Positions 1 to 9,861 of a stretch of 42,337 bases of DNA are shown here, in pieces. Origin of the DNA: an uncultured Bacteroidales bacterium (GTDB lineage Bacteria; Bacteroidota; Bacteroidia; Bacteroidales; Bacteroidaceae); the NCBI GenBank assembly GCA_902768125.1, contig CACXKA010000017.1:1-42337 (forward strand). The letters are read 5' to 3'. The translations under genes and the position numbers were made by a program. Under the pieces are notes generated by a model. That model did not search any database. It was not told the DNA's origin and saw only the letters and a program-made list of their open reading frames with translations. Each line of letters begins with the position of its first letter. Positions within the stretch are counted from its first letter, which is position 1.

Positions 1-90
1 TAAAAACAGGGAAAAATAAATAAAAATAGTTTTATATCTTTACTTGTATTTTTATATTTTTTCTTCGGCGCCACCGGCGCAACTAAGTTA

Positions 91-147
91 AGGTTAAAGG
101 GTTAAAGAGTTAAAGAGTTCAAAAAGTTCAAAGTTCAAAAGTTCAAG
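91..147. repeat. Degenerate period-8 intergenic array
   Basis: The stretch consists of imperfect octamers of the kind GGTTAAAG, AGTTAAAG and AGTTCAAA, about seven units in a row. It lies downstream of mscL. To its left (1-90) there is only A/T-rich sequence and a short GC-rich inverted repeat (GCGCC...GGCGC near 67-80); I see no gene there. It belongs to a class of short-period intergenic arrays that recurs through this window. Confidence 0.6.
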
Positions 148-162
148 GTTGGCGCTGAACGA

Positions 163-198
163 GAAGAGGGGACATCCGATGTGTGGATGCCCCCTCTT
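163..198 (-). terminator. Hairpin downstream of mscL
   Basis: A long inverted repeat (AAGAGGGG with CCCCTCTT, continuing as CATCC with GGATG) lies 20 nt past the mscL stop codon. On the minus strand it is not followed by a clean T-run, so it is a plausible terminator or 3'-end stabilising hairpin rather than a textbook intrinsic terminator. Confidence 0.5.
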
Positions 199-218
199 GG
201 GTTCGTCTGTGGGGTTGA

Positions 219-677
219 TTACTTCTTCTCCTTGAGCAGGTCGCGGATCTCAGTGAGGAGCACTTCTTCCTTGGTTGGCTCTGGCTCTGGAGCGGCTGCT
301 GCCTCTTCTGCCTCCTTCTTCTTGCGGAGTGAGGAAATCTTTGCGATGGCCTTGATGAGAAGGAACATGGCGATGGCGATGATGAAGAAGTCAAGTACAT
401 TCTGGATGAATGCGCCGTAGTTCCAAGTGACGGCTTCGATGGCTTCTTCGATGACTTCGCCTGCCTCGTTCACTTTCTCTGGCACACCGGGCTTGAGCTC
501 TATCTTCAGGTCGCTCACGTTCACACCCCAGATTGCTGCCACGAGGGGCATGATGAGGTCGCCGACGATGGATGAAACGATTTTACCAAATGCACCGCCG
601 ATGATGACACCGACAGCCATGTCCATCACGTTGCCTTTGAAGGCAAACTCTTTGAATTCTTCGATAAATTTTGCCAT
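219..677 (-). CDS. mscL: Large-conductance mechanosensitive channel MscL
   Basis: MscL is an inner-membrane homopentameric channel that opens on membrane stretch and releases solutes during hypo-osmotic shock. The 152-aa product has the family order: short amphipathic N-terminus (residues 1-13), first membrane helix with the conserved [15 protein letters not shown] stretch (about 14-46), a periplasmic loop (about 50-85), second membrane helix (about 86-112), then a charged Lys/Glu/Pro linker and the conserved C-terminal helix around [11 protein letters not shown] (136-148). The length is typical. The ATG is supported by the conserved [11 protein letters not shown] start. It has its own promoter on the minus strand at about 752-784 and is followed by a hairpin. 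Nothing looks broken. Confidence 0.97.
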   Translation of the reverse strand: MAKFIEEFKEFAFKGNVMDMAVGVIIGGAFGKIVSSIVGDLIMPLVAAIWGVNVSDLKIELKPGVPEKVNEAGEVIEEAIEAVTWNYGAFIQNVLDFFIIAIAMFLLIKAIAKISSLRKKKEAEEAAAAPEPEPTKEEVLLTEIRDLLKEKK

Positions 678-751
678 AATGTTGTTTGTTTTATAATAAA
701 ATATGAGTAAATGTCGTTATTATGTCAGACGCCGTGCCTGAAACTCGGGGG

Positions 752-784
752 CAAAGGTACAAATAATATGTGAAAAAAAGCAAG
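752..784 (-). promoter_or_regulatory. Bacteroidetes-type promoter for mscL
   Basis: On the minus strand TACCTTTG (752-759) matches the -7 consensus TAnnTTTG, with a CTTG -33 element (781-784) 21 nt upstream. It sits about 75 nt before the mscL ATG. The -33 end abuts the small ORF on the other strand. Confidence 0.7.
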
Positions 785-787
785 AAT

Positions 788-877
788 ATGAAGAATAATT
801 TATATTTGATTCTCTCAATGGGCTTGTTGTTGCTGCTGGCTGCCTGCTCCACAGCGCAGCATTGCAATTGCGGGTAG
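788..877 (+). CDS. Very small lipoprotein-like peptide (29 aa)
   Basis: An ATG at 788 opens a 29-codon frame ending in TAG. The peptide has a Lys/Asn N-terminus, a hydrophobic Leu-rich core and a good lipobox (LLAAC, Cys at residue 20), leaving a mature part of only about ten residues, SerThr-rich then HisCysAsnCysGly. A purine-rich stretch (AAAAAAAGCAAG) precedes the ATG and could act as ribosome binding site. I see no clear TAnnTTTG promoter for it on the plus strand, and its 5' side overlaps the mscL promoter. The lipobox in exactly the right place argues for a real small lipoprotein; the short length and missing promoter argue for caution. Function unknown. Confidence 0.5.
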   Translation: MKNNLYLILSMGLLLLLAACSTAQHCNCG

Positions 878-887
878 AGAATATTGG

Positions 888-929
888 TTTAGAGTTTAGG
901 GTTTAGAGTTTAGAGCTTAGGGCTTAGGG
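888..929. repeat. Six heptamer units (TTTAGAG/TTTAGGG/CTTAGGG)
   Basis: Six consecutive 7-bp units: TTTAGAG, TTTAGGG, TTTAGAG, TTTAGAG, CTTAGGG, CTTAGGG. The array sits between the mini-lipoprotein stop and the gapdh terminator. Units differ by one or two bases, so the array has diverged or is not under strict homogenisation. Confidence 0.8.
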
Positions 930-938
930 AGGCTCATA

Positions 939-978
939 CAAAAAAGAACTCTGCCATCCATTCGGGTGACAGAGTTTT
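939..978 (-). terminator. Intrinsic terminator of gapdh
   Basis: Inverted repeat AACTCTGCCA...TGACAGAGTT (948-976), followed on the minus strand by TTCTTTTTTG. It lies about 25 nt past the GAPDH stop codon, a textbook intrinsic terminator. Confidence 0.85.
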
Positions 979-1003
979 CTATTATTGTATGGTTGAGTGT
1001 CTC

Positions 1004-2029
1004 TTATTTGAGCTCAGCGAGGTACTTGATAGTACGAACCATCTGAGAAGTGTAAGAGTTCTCGTTGTCGTACCAAGCAACAACCTGTACGAGAGAGTTG
1101 CCGTCGCCCATCTTAGAAACCATAGTCTGGTTTGCGTCGAAGAGTGAACCGAATTTCATACCGATGATGTCGCTAGAAACGAGCTTCTCCTCAGTGTAGC
1201 CGAATGACTCGTTAGTGGCAGCCTTCATAGCAGCGTTGATGCCCTCAACAGTCACTTCACCCTTAACAACTGCGTGCAGGATAGTAGTAGAACCTGTTGG
1301 AGTTGGAACGCGCTGAGCAGCACCGATGAGCTTACCGTTCAACTCGGGAATTACGAGACCGATTGCCTTAGCAGCACCAGTTGAGTTAGGAACGATGTTC
1401 TGAGCACCAGCACGAGCACGCTGCAGGTCACCCTTGCGCTGAGGACCGTCGAGAATCATCTGGTCGCCAGTGTAAGCGTGTACAGTTGTCATGATACCGC
1501 TCTGGATTGGAGCGAAGTCGTTCAGAGCCTTGGTCATAGGAGCGAGACAGTTAGTGGTGCAAGAAGCAGCAGAGATAACTGTGTCAGCTGGAGTAAGAGT
1601 CTTGTGGTTCACGTTGTAAACGATAGTAGGAAGATCGTTGCCTGCAGGAGCAGAGATGACAACCTTCTTAGCACCAGCCTGGATGTGAGCAGAAGCCTTC
1701 TCCTTTGAAGTATAGAAACCTGTGCACTCCAAAACTACGTCTACGTCAAGCTTGCCCCAAGGAAGCTCAGCAGCGTTAGGAATAGCGTAGATAGTGATCT
1801 CCTTACCATCAACGATGATAGAGTTGTCAGTTGCCTCTACAGTGTGCTTGTTCTCACCGAACTTGCCACAGAAACCACCCTGAGCAGTGTCGTACTTGAG
1901 GAGGTGAGCCAACATCTTAGGGCTAGTCAAGTCGTTGATTGCGATTACTTCATAACCTTCAGCCTCGAACATCTGACGGAAAGCGAGGCGACCAATACGG
2001 CCGAAGCCGTTAATAGCTACTTTTGTCAT
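1004..2029 (-). CDS. gap: Type I glyceraldehyde-3-phosphate dehydrogenase
   Basis: Catalyses oxidation and phosphorylation of glyceraldehyde-3-phosphate to 1,3-bisphosphoglycerate in cytosolic glycolysis. The 341-aa protein begins with the Rossmann motif INGFGRIGR (residues 6-14). The catalytic cysteine lies in SCTTNC (Cys157) and the partner histidine in the [10 protein letters not shown] segment (His184). Asp33 at the end of the second strand (INDLT) points to NAD rather than NADP preference, as in other glycolytic enzymes. The gene stands alone between a 5' leader of about 110 nt containing a TACCTTTG promoter element and a strong terminator. Codon use is strongly biased toward a small set of codons, as expected of a highly expressed gene. 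Confidence 0.98.
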   Translation of the reverse strand: MTKVAINGFGRIGRLAFRQMFEAEGYEVIAINDLTSPKMLAHLLKYDTAQGGFCGKFGENKHTVEATDNSIIVDGKEITIYAIPNAAELPWGKLDVDVVLECTGFYTSKEKASAHIQAGAKKVVISAPAGNDLPTIVYNVNHKTLTPADTVISAASCTTNCLAPMTKALNDFAPIQSGIMTTVHAYTGDQMILDGPQRKGDLQRARAGAQNIVPNSTGAAKAIGLVIPELNGKLIGAAQRVPTPTGSTTILHAVVKGEVTVEGINAAMKAATNESFGYTEEKLVSSDIIGMKFGSLFDANQTMVSKMGDGNSLVQVVAWYDNENSYTSQMVRTIKYLAELK

Positions 2030-2139
2030 TGATTTAATAATTTATTGAGTTAATAATAACTTATGTGTGTTACTTCTCTAATACTTCTCTAAAGGACTAA
2101 AAAAACCTGTATAGAGGCTTTTCTCTCTCATTTCGACTG

Positions 2140-2147
2140 CAAAGGTA
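2140..2147 (-). promoter_or_regulatory. -7 element upstream of gapdh
   Basis: TACCTTTG on the minus strand, about 110 nt before the GAPDH start. No convincing -33 TTTG was seen at the usual spacing. The implied leader of about 100 nt is long. The 315-bp gap between gapdh and the ABC-F gene otherwise holds only A/T-rich sequence and a divergent promoter. Confidence 0.55.
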
Positions 2148-2272
2148 AGAATTATTTGGCAAATAGAAATTAGGATTTAAAAAATTTTTTTTCTCGATTT
2201 GCATTTTTTTTGAGTTTTCAATCAAAAACGCAGCCACTTGACAATGAAATATAAAGTGGAAATAGCAACTAA

Positions 2273-3955
<1,683 letters not shown>

Positions 3956-3971
3956 ATAGTTATTAAATATA

Positions 3972-4007
3972 GAAAGAGGCGGTCAGATTCTGATCGCCTC
4001 TTGTTTT
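3972..4007. terminator. Bidirectional terminator between ABC-F and secreted-protein genes
   Basis: Stem AAGAGGCGgTCA / TGAtCGCCTCTT followed on the plus strand by TGTTTTGTG and on the minus strand by TCTATATTT. It lies between two convergent genes and could serve both. Confidence 0.8.
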
Positions 4008-4032
4008 GTGTGATTGGAGAGTAGGGAAGTGC

Positions 4033-4803
4033 CTACTTGACCATCACGGTCTTGCCCTTGATGACATAGATGCCAGGCTGGAGACCCTGAATGTTGTCTG
4101 CCACCTTCACACCAGAGAGGTTGAAGACTTCCACAGTCTCATCTTCCTGAGCAACAGACTTGATGCTGGTCAACTCTCCTGCTGCAATGTGGTTGGTCTT
4201 GAGCATGGCGGAGTTGCCGTTGGACATCTGAATGTAGCAACGAGTGGCATAGAAGCCGTTGGTGGTGGTGTCAACATTGACGAAAACTGCTTCGCTGTTG
4301 TCCTTGGCGAGGATGCCGTAGAGTCCCTGTGGCTCGGTCTGCACCTGAGCAGCTCTCATGCGGACAGTCTCACCTGAACCTTCTGCCGTGAAGACAGCCT
4401 CAGCGATGCCGTTGTAGATGACCACGTTCTCGGCAGTGAAGCTCTTGCTGCCATTTTCACCATTGTAGTAGAGGATGTAGGGGGTGTTGGGCTGGATGCC
4501 CTCTTTCTTACAGTCTTGGAAGATGAGCGTCACTTCGTTGAACCCGTCGCTCTCCACGCCAACGAGTTTCTCGAGCTGGCAGTCGCTGCCGAAGGTCTCG
4601 TTCACTTGCTCTTCAGTCATCTGGAAAGGAAGGGAGATGGTGTTCCATCCATTGAAGAGGTAACGGCTGACAGATACGTTGAGCGTCTGTCCGTCATACT
4701 TGGAAAGGTCTGTACCTTTGTAAGTGCTCAGCGTCAATGTCTGCTGAGCGGATGCGCTGATGCAACCAAGTGCAAAAGCTGCCATGAGTAATAGTTTCTT
4801 CAT
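4033..4803 (-). CDS. Secreted protein with C-terminal T9SS-like sorting region
   Basis: The 256-aa product starts with a classical signal peptide (MKKLLLMAAFALGCISASA, cleavage before QQ at about residue 20). The body (about 20-220) is rich in beta-prone Thr/Val/Asn segments and matches no family I can name. The last 30 residues (FNLSGVKV...GLQPGIYVIKGKTVMVK) follow the pattern of the short C-terminal sorting or degenerate type A domain common in Prevotella secreted proteins, which suggests export or surface attachment by the type IX pathway; this is inference from the pattern only. It lies 34 nt downstream of fbp on the same strand, without a terminator between, so it may be co-transcribed. 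Function unknown. Confidence 0.75.
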   Translation of the reverse strand: MKKLLLMAAFALGCISASAQQTLTLSTYKGTDLSKYDGQTLNVSVSRYLFNGWNTISLPFQMTEEQVNETFGSDCQLEKLVGVESDGFNEVTLIFQDCKKEGIQPNTPYILYYNGENGSKSFTAENVVIYNGIAEAVFTAEGSGETVRMRAAQVQTEPQGLYGILAKDNSEAVFVNVDTTTNGFYATRCYIQMSNGNSAMLKTNHIAAGELTSIKSVAQEDETVEVFNLSGVKVADNIQGLQPGIYVIKGKTVMVK

Positions 4804-4837
4804 ACGCTTTTTGAGTTTTAGGTGTGAATATTGGAGT

Positions 4838-6844
4838 TTATTTTATTTCTTTGATGAATCCGTTGCGATAGGCGTAGAGGAGGCGCTTGAGGTTCTCCAC
4901 TTTGGCGAGGAGCACTTTACCCTTGTCGGTGTCCTTCACATACATGCGCTGGGAACTCAACTCTACAATCTGTGTGGAACTCTTGATGTCATCGCCATTC
5001 TGGATGGCATCTTCGGCAGAGCGGAAAGGCTGGTGCTGCACGAGGTCGAGACCACGGCTGTGGAACGTGAGGGTGTAGCCTGCAATGCCTGTCTCTGGCT
5101 GGTAAGCACGTGAGAACCCGCCGTCGATGACGAGGAGTTTGCCGTTGGCCTTGATAGGGGTTTCGCCTTTCAGCACTTTCACAGGGGTGTGACCGTTGAT
5201 GATATGGCGGTGCTTGCCCTCCACACCGAAGTCGTCGAGAATCATGTCCACGACTTTCTCGTTGTTGTTGTATTGGTAGTAGTAACCCTTTGTTTCTGTA
5301 TGGGTTGACTTGTCTTTGAGAAAGTAGCGTTCAAAGGTGGTCATCTTGTCTTTGTCGAAGAGGGGAGAGTCTTTTCCGCACCAGAGATACCAGATGTAGT
5401 CCTTGGCGTAGCTCTTCCTTTCTTTGGGAGTGTCGGCATTGAAGGCTTCACGGACGATGTGCCCTGTCTTCTTCATCAATGCCATGCCCTTGTATTTCTT
5501 GCCGCCAATCTCTACTTCTTTCAGGGTGCCGTCAGCATTGAGTGGAACGGTGGCGTGGTACATCAAATTGCTGTTGGAAATGGAGTACATGCCTCCGTGT
5601 GCCAACAGACATTGCACATGACGTTGGAGCTTGTCGCTGGTACGGAAGGAGTGTGCCAGTTTGGTCATCAACAGTTCTTCCTCTTCGGAGAGGGCATTGG
5701 GATTGTCCTGTGCAACGGTGGGCAGGAAGGTGTCGTCCATCTCATAGACCTTGCCGTCGATGATGCAGGTGCCGTTGCCGAAGTGAATGTGCTCCAGCAA
5801 CTTGCGGTCTGCCATGTGAAACTCTGGATGGCGGTCGATGATGCGTGCCTCTTCCTTGAACTGGATGATGGTGATGGCCTTGTGCATCTGGGCAATGAGC
5901 CGGTTGGTCTTCTTGTCGTGCTGACTTTCCCTGCCCAGTTCTGTGGCAAAGAATTGCTTGCAAGGATCATCTTTGTAGGTCTCCATGGCAAAGGTTGCCA
6001 AGGGGAGGAGGTTGATGCCATAGCCGTCCTCCAAAGTGGTAAGGTTGCCATAACGCATGGACAGGCGCAGCACATTGGCAATGCAAGCACGGTTGCCTGC
6101 CGCCGCACCAATCCATTCAATGTCGTGGTTGCCCCACACGATGTCGAAATGGTGATAGTTCATCAAGGTCTCCATGATGAGATGCGCACCAGGACCTCTG
6201 TCGAAGATGTCGCCAAGAAGGTGGAGACGGTCGATGGCAAGTCGCTGGATGAGGTGACAAATGGAGATGATGAAGTGGTCGGCACGCTGGGTGTCGATGA
6301 TGGTCTGCACGATGACGTTGTAGTATTGGTGACGCTTTTCACCCACACCGCTGTGGCTCTCGTGCAAGAGTTCCTCGATAATGTAGCCAAATTCCTCAGG
6401 CAATTCCTTGCGAATCTTGCTGCGTGTGTATTTGGAACTGACCTCACGCAGCACCTTGATGAGCTGATTGAGCGTGATGACATAGAAGTCCTCCATGTTG
6501 GTCTCTGCTGCCTTGATACGTTGTAGCTTGGCTTCGGGGTAGTAGATGAGAGTGCACAATTCCTGTTTCTCGGACAGGCGAAGGGTAGGACCAAAGATCT
6601 CCTCCACCTTGCGCTTCACATAGCCTGAAGCATTGCGCAGCACATGGTTGAACGCCTCACTCTCCCCATGCGGATCGCTGATGAAGTGCTCGGTAGGTTT
6701 GGGGAGGTTGAGGATGGCTTCCAGGTTGATGATTTCACAGCTCGCCTCTGCCACATTTGGATAGCTTTGTGCCAGCAACTGGAGGTATCTGAGATCTTCC
6801 TTTATCTCCTCTTCAGTGAATATGTGTTCACGCTTATTTTCCAT
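4838..6844 (-). CDS. fbp: Fructose-1,6-bisphosphatase, class III
   Basis: Hydrolyses fructose-1,6-bisphosphate to fructose-6-phosphate in gluconeogenesis. Class III enzymes are built on the metallophosphatase fold, and the motifs are visible: SDPHGE (Asp57, His59), GDIFDRG (about 211-217), WGNHDIEW (about 237-244) and NGHTPVKV further on. The product is 668 aa, the usual size. The reading frame stays open far upstream (to 7333), but that part overlaps glnN antisense; the start is placed at the ATG at 6844 because the promoter (6863-6893) lies just before it and the family begins with this charged segment. The gene is divergent from glnN with about 108 bp between starts. Confidence 0.95.
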   Translation of the reverse strand: MENKREHIFTEEEIKEDLRYLQLLAQSYPNVAEASCEIINLEAILNLPKPTEHFISDPHGESEAFNHVLRNASGYVKRKVEEIFGPTLRLSEKQELCTLIYYPEAKLQRIKAAETNMEDFYVITLNQLIKVLREVSSKYTRSKIRKELPEEFGYIIEELLHESHSGVGEKRHQYYNVIVQTIIDTQRADHFIISICHLIQRLAIDRLHLLGDIFDRGPGAHLIMETLMNYHHFDIVWGNHDIEWIGAAAGNRACIANVLRLSMRYGNLTTLEDGYGINLLPLATFAMETYKDDPCKQFFATELGRESQHDKKTNRLIAQMHKAITIIQFKEEARIIDRHPEFHMADRKLLEHIHFGNGTCIIDGKVYEMDDTFLPTVAQDNPNALSEEEELLMTKLAHSFRTSDKLQRHVQCLLAHGGMYSISNSNLMYHATVPLNADGTLKEVEIGGKKYKGMALMKKTGHIVREAFNADTPKERKSYAKDYIWYLWCGKDSPLFDKDKMTTFERYFLKDKSTHTETKGYYYQYNNNEKVVDMILDDFGVEGKHRHIINGHTPVKVLKGETPIKANGKLLVIDGGFSRAYQPETGIAGYTLTFHSRGLDLVQHQPFRSAEDAIQNGDDIKSSTQIVELSSQRMYVKDTDKGKVLLAKVENLKRLLYAYRNGFIKEIK

Positions 6845-6862
6845 GTAAAGGTATTTCTGTGG

Positions 6863-6893
6863 CAAAATTAAGGAAAATGTTTGTATTGGGCAA
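6863..6893 (-). promoter_or_regulatory. Promoter for fbp
   Basis: Minus-strand TAATTTTG (6863-6870) with TTG (6891-6893) 20 nt upstream, matching the Bacteroidetes consensus. The distance from the -7 box to the ATG at 6844 is short (about 18 nt), and this fixes the fbp start. Confidence 0.7.
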
Positions 6894-6914
6894 TGTTTTT
6901 TCCTTAAAATGTTA

Positions 6915-6922
6915 TAACTTTG
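6915..6922 (+). promoter_or_regulatory. -7 element for glnN
   Basis: TAACTTTG followed by CACCCG, 30 nt before the glnN ATG. No clear -33 TTTG was found at 19-21 nt. It lies back to back with the fbp promoter, so the two may influence each other. Confidence 0.6.
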
Positions 6923-6952
6923 CACCCGAAAACGAAAAACAGACTCTAAATT

Positions 6953-9142
6953 ATGGCTGCAAGACTTAGATTTAAGGTGGTGGATGAGGCATTCAAACGT
7001 GCTCCCGTGTATGTGGAGCAACCGAACGAACGTCCCAGTGAGTATTTTGGCAAGTATGTCTTCAACAAGCAGAAGATGGCAAAATATCTGCCTGCCGATG
7101 TGTATGAAAAGATGTGCGACGTGATAGACAATGGCGCTCCTTTCGACCGTAAGATTGCCGATGCGGTGGCTCAAGGCATCAAGACATGGGCAATTGAGAA
7201 TGGTGTGACGCATTACACACACTGGTTCCAACCCCTTACGGAAGGTACGGCTCAAAAGCATGACGGCTTTGTGGAGCACGACGGAAAGGGTGGCATGGTG
7301 GAAGAGTTCGAAGGAAAACTGCTTGTGCAGCAAGAGCCTGACGCCAGTTCATTCCCATCGGGTGGCATCCGTTCCACTTTCGAAGCTCGCGGCTATTCTG
7401 CCTGGGATCCCACGTCGCCTGTCTTCATCATTGGCGACACGCTGCTGATCCCAACGATCTTTATATCCTATACAGGTGAGGCACTTGACTATAAGGTTCC
7501 TTTGAAGAAAGCACTCCATGCAGTTGATAAGGCTGCCACGGCTGTGGCTCAATATTTCTATCCAGACGTGAAGAAGGTGATTTCCAACTTGGGTTGGGAA
7601 CAGGAGTATTTCTTGGTGGATGAGTCACTCTATGCTGCTCGTCCTGACTTGGTGATGACAGGTCGCACGCTGATGGGACATGATTCAGCCAAGAACCAGC
7701 AGATGGATGACCATTACTTTGGTTCCATCCCTGCCCGTGTGGAAGAGTTTATGAAGGATATTGAGATTCATGCATTGGAACTTGGCATCCCTTGCAAGAC
7801 ACGCCATAACGAGGTGGCTCCCAACCAGTTTGAGTTGGCACCTATCTTTGAAGAGACCAACCTTGCCGTTGACCACAACATGCTGATGATGAGCATTATG
7901 AAGCGTGTGGCACGTAAGCATGGCTTCCGTTGTCTTTTGCATGAGAAGCCTTTCAAAGGTGTGAATGGTTCGGGCAAGCATGAAAACTGGTCACTTGCCA
8001 CAGACACAGGCGTTCTACTTCATGCTCCAGGCAAGACACCGATGGACAACCTGCGTTTCGTCACGTTCATTGTGGAGACGTTGAAGGCGGTGTATGACCA
8101 TAATGGACTGCTCAAAGCTTCCATCATGAGTGCCACCAACGCACATCGTCTGGGTGCCAACGAGGCTCCTCCTGCCATCATATCTTCTTTCCTCGGCAAG
8201 ACCGTCACGGATTTGTTGGAGCATGTGGAGAAGGCTGATGACGACAACCTTTCGATGGCTGGAAAGAAAGCGTTTAAGCTTGACCTTCCATCCATCCCTG
8301 AATTGCTGATTGACAATACAGACCGTAACCGTACTTCTCCTTTCGCCTTCACGGGTAATCGTTTCGAATTCCGTGCTGTAGGTAGCGAGGCAAACTGTGC
8401 TTCTGCGATGTTATTGCTAAATTCTGCTGTGGCTGAAGCCCTTATGAACTTCAAGACACGTGTGGATGCGCTGATAGAGAAGGGTGAGTCGAAGGAAGCT
8501 GCCATCCTGAAAGTGGTGCGTGAGGACATCAAGTCCGTGAAGCCTATCATCTTCAACGGCAATGGTTACAGCGAAGAATGGAAAGCTGAAGCTGCCCGCA
8601 GAGGTCTGGATTGCGAGACTTCAGCTCCGCTTGTCTTTGACAATTACCTGAAAGATTCATCTGTCAAGATGTTTGAAAAGACGAATGTGATGAATAGGGT
8701 AGAGCTGGAAGCACGCAACGAGATCAAGTGGGAAACCTACACGAAGAAGATACAGATTGAGTCACGTATCTTTGGTGATCTTTGTCTCAACCACATCATT
8801 CCTGTGGTGACACGTTACCAGTCGGTGCTGATTGACAATGTACATAAAGTTCGCGATATTTTCCCTGCTGAAAAGTCTCAGAAAATTTCTAAGGAGAATC
8901 TTGTCTTGATTGAGATGATTTCTGACCACGAAAGCTTTATTGTTGAGAATGTGGAGCGCATGGTGGAAGCACGTAAGGTGGCAAACAAGATTGAGTCAGA
9001 ACGTGAGAAAGCGATTGCTTACCACGACACCGTTGCTCCGCTGTTAGAGGAAATTCGTTATCATGTGGACAAACTCGAAACCATCGTGGATGATGAAGCA
9101 TGGCCATTGCCAAAGTATCGTGAACTCCTCTTCATCCGATAA
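6953..9142 (+). CDS. glnN: Glutamine synthetase type III (GSIII)
   Basis: Makes glutamine from glutamate, ammonia and ATP. The 729-aa length is characteristic of type III enzymes, far longer than type I. Visible GSIII landmarks are the N-terminal segment with FPSGGIRSTFEARGY (about 138-152), the metal/substrate segment NEVAPNQFELAPIFEETN (about 286-303), the nucleotide-binding stretch KGVNGSGKHENWS (about 338-350) and NAHRLGANEAPPAI (about 396-409). The C-terminus (about 570-729) is helical and charged. It has its own promoter and a strong terminator. GSIII is the usual main ammonia-assimilation enzyme of Bacteroidales, so the gene is likely nitrogen-regulated, but I see no operator. Confidence 0.97.
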   Translation: MAARLRFKVVDEAFKRAPVYVEQPNERPSEYFGKYVFNKQKMAKYLPADVYEKMCDVIDNGAPFDRKIADAVAQGIKTWAIENGVTHYTHWFQPLTEGTAQKHDGFVEHDGKGGMVEEFEGKLLVQQEPDASSFPSGGIRSTFEARGYSAWDPTSPVFIIGDTLLIPTIFISYTGEALDYKVPLKKALHAVDKAATAVAQYFYPDVKKVISNLGWEQEYFLVDESLYAARPDLVMTGRTLMGHDSAKNQQMDDHYFGSIPARVEEFMKDIEIHALELGIPCKTRHNEVAPNQFELAPIFEETNLAVDHNMLMMSIMKRVARKHGFRCLLHEKPFKGVNGSGKHENWSLATDTGVLLHAPGKTPMDNLRFVTFIVETLKAVYDHNGLLKASIMSATNAHRLGANEAPPAIISSFLGKTVTDLLEHVEKADDDNLSMAGKKAFKLDLPSIPELLIDNTDRNRTSPFAFTGNRFEFRAVGSEANCASAMLLLNSAVAEALMNFKTRVDALIEKGESKEAAILKVVREDIKSVKPIIFNGNGYSEEWKAEAARRGLDCETSAPLVFDNYLKDSSVKMFEKTNVMNRVELEARNEIKWETYTKKIQIESRIFGDLCLNHIIPVVTRYQSVLIDNVHKVRDIFPAEKSQKISKENLVLIEMISDHESFIVENVERMVEARKVANKIESEREKAIAYHDTVAPLLEEIRYHVDKLETIVDDEAWPLPKYRELLFIR

Positions 9143-9167
9143 TGATACATTTGCAAATATACAAACA

Positions 9168-9215
9168 AAAAGAAACGCCCTGCAATTGGTATGCGGGGCG
9201 TTTCTTGTTTTATGT
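9168..9215. terminator. Bidirectional terminator of glnN
   Basis: Stem AAGAAACGCCC / GGGGCGTTTCTT with a T-rich tail on both sides (TTGTTTTATG to the right; A-run on the left). It lies between convergent glnN and the DUF3256 gene. Confidence 0.9.
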
Positions 9216-9222
9216 TGTTCCT

Positions 9223-9813
9223 TTAATCGTTCAGGATGAATCGATTGTCAGCAACAGACCAACGGAAGGTATTGGTGAGTGTCATTGGCTCTATAGGCGT
9301 GTTCTTGCCATCTGTGCGAACGATGAAAGGAGCATTCGTCGTGGTGACCGTCAATTGGTTGGTTGTTTTGTCAATAGTGACCCTACGGAAATTGTCGATA
9401 GCAGGAAGAGTGTAGTAATCGAGCGTGCGTAGAGGCTCCCAATCTGTAGAATAAAATGCCACAGAAGAATCGGGGGTGTCATCGCAGAAGATAGTGCTGA
9501 TAACCATGATGATGGGCGTGCCGTCATTCTTCTTCAGTATCTTCATCTCTTTCTCGGAATTCTTGGAAATGACGAGGTGCGCATAGTCATCTGTCAGTTC
9601 CTCCATCTTGGAGAAAGTGCGAAAAAGATTGCGTGTCTGCATCGTCTTGTTGTTCTTCTGATTATCCACAATCTCTAGACGGTTGTACTCAGAAAGAACA
9701 GGACACACCTCCTGAGGCATCTTGAGGAAAAGATCCTTCAGGGATTGTGCATGGGCTGTTCCACACAGCATGCATAGAATTCCAAAAATGTATATCGTTC
9801 TTATTTCTTTCAT
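9223..9813 (-). CDS. DUF3256 family secreted protein
   Basis: The product (196 aa from the chosen start) has a signal peptide ending in GTAHA before QS, then a compact domain. The pattern SLKDLFLKMPQEVCPVLS, TDDYAHLVIS and SVAFYSTDWEPL recalls DUF3256, a Bacteroidetes-specific periplasmic or secreted family without known function. I chose the ATG at 9813 because it gives a standard n-region (MKEIRT); the in-frame ATG at 9822 is equally possible. It is the last gene of the efflux operon, 48 nt after the permease stop, and ends at a shared terminator. That position suggests an envelope-related role, but this is inference. Confidence 0.8.
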   Translation of the reverse strand: MKEIRTIYIFGILCMLCGTAHAQSLKDLFLKMPQEVCPVLSEYNRLEIVDNQKNNKTMQTRNLFRTFSKMEELTDDYAHLVISKNSEKEMKILKKNDGTPIIMVISTIFCDDTPDSSVAFYSTDWEPLRTLDYYTLPAIDNFRRVTIDKTTNQLTVTTTNAPFIVRTDGKNTPIEPMTLTNTFRWSVADNRFILND

Positions 9814-9861
9814 ATAAATCATTTGTCTATGAATCTGGAAATCGCCCAGCGCGTGGACTGG

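Noticed and set aside
5459-6526. Long plus-strand frame (355 codons) inside fbp
   Set aside because: It is antisense to the well-supported fbp gene, matches no family and has no promoter or ribosome binding site.
6845-7333. N-terminal extension of fbp to 7333
   Set aside because: The added part is antisense to glnN and passes through the fbp promoter at 6863-6893; class III enzymes start at the chosen ATG.
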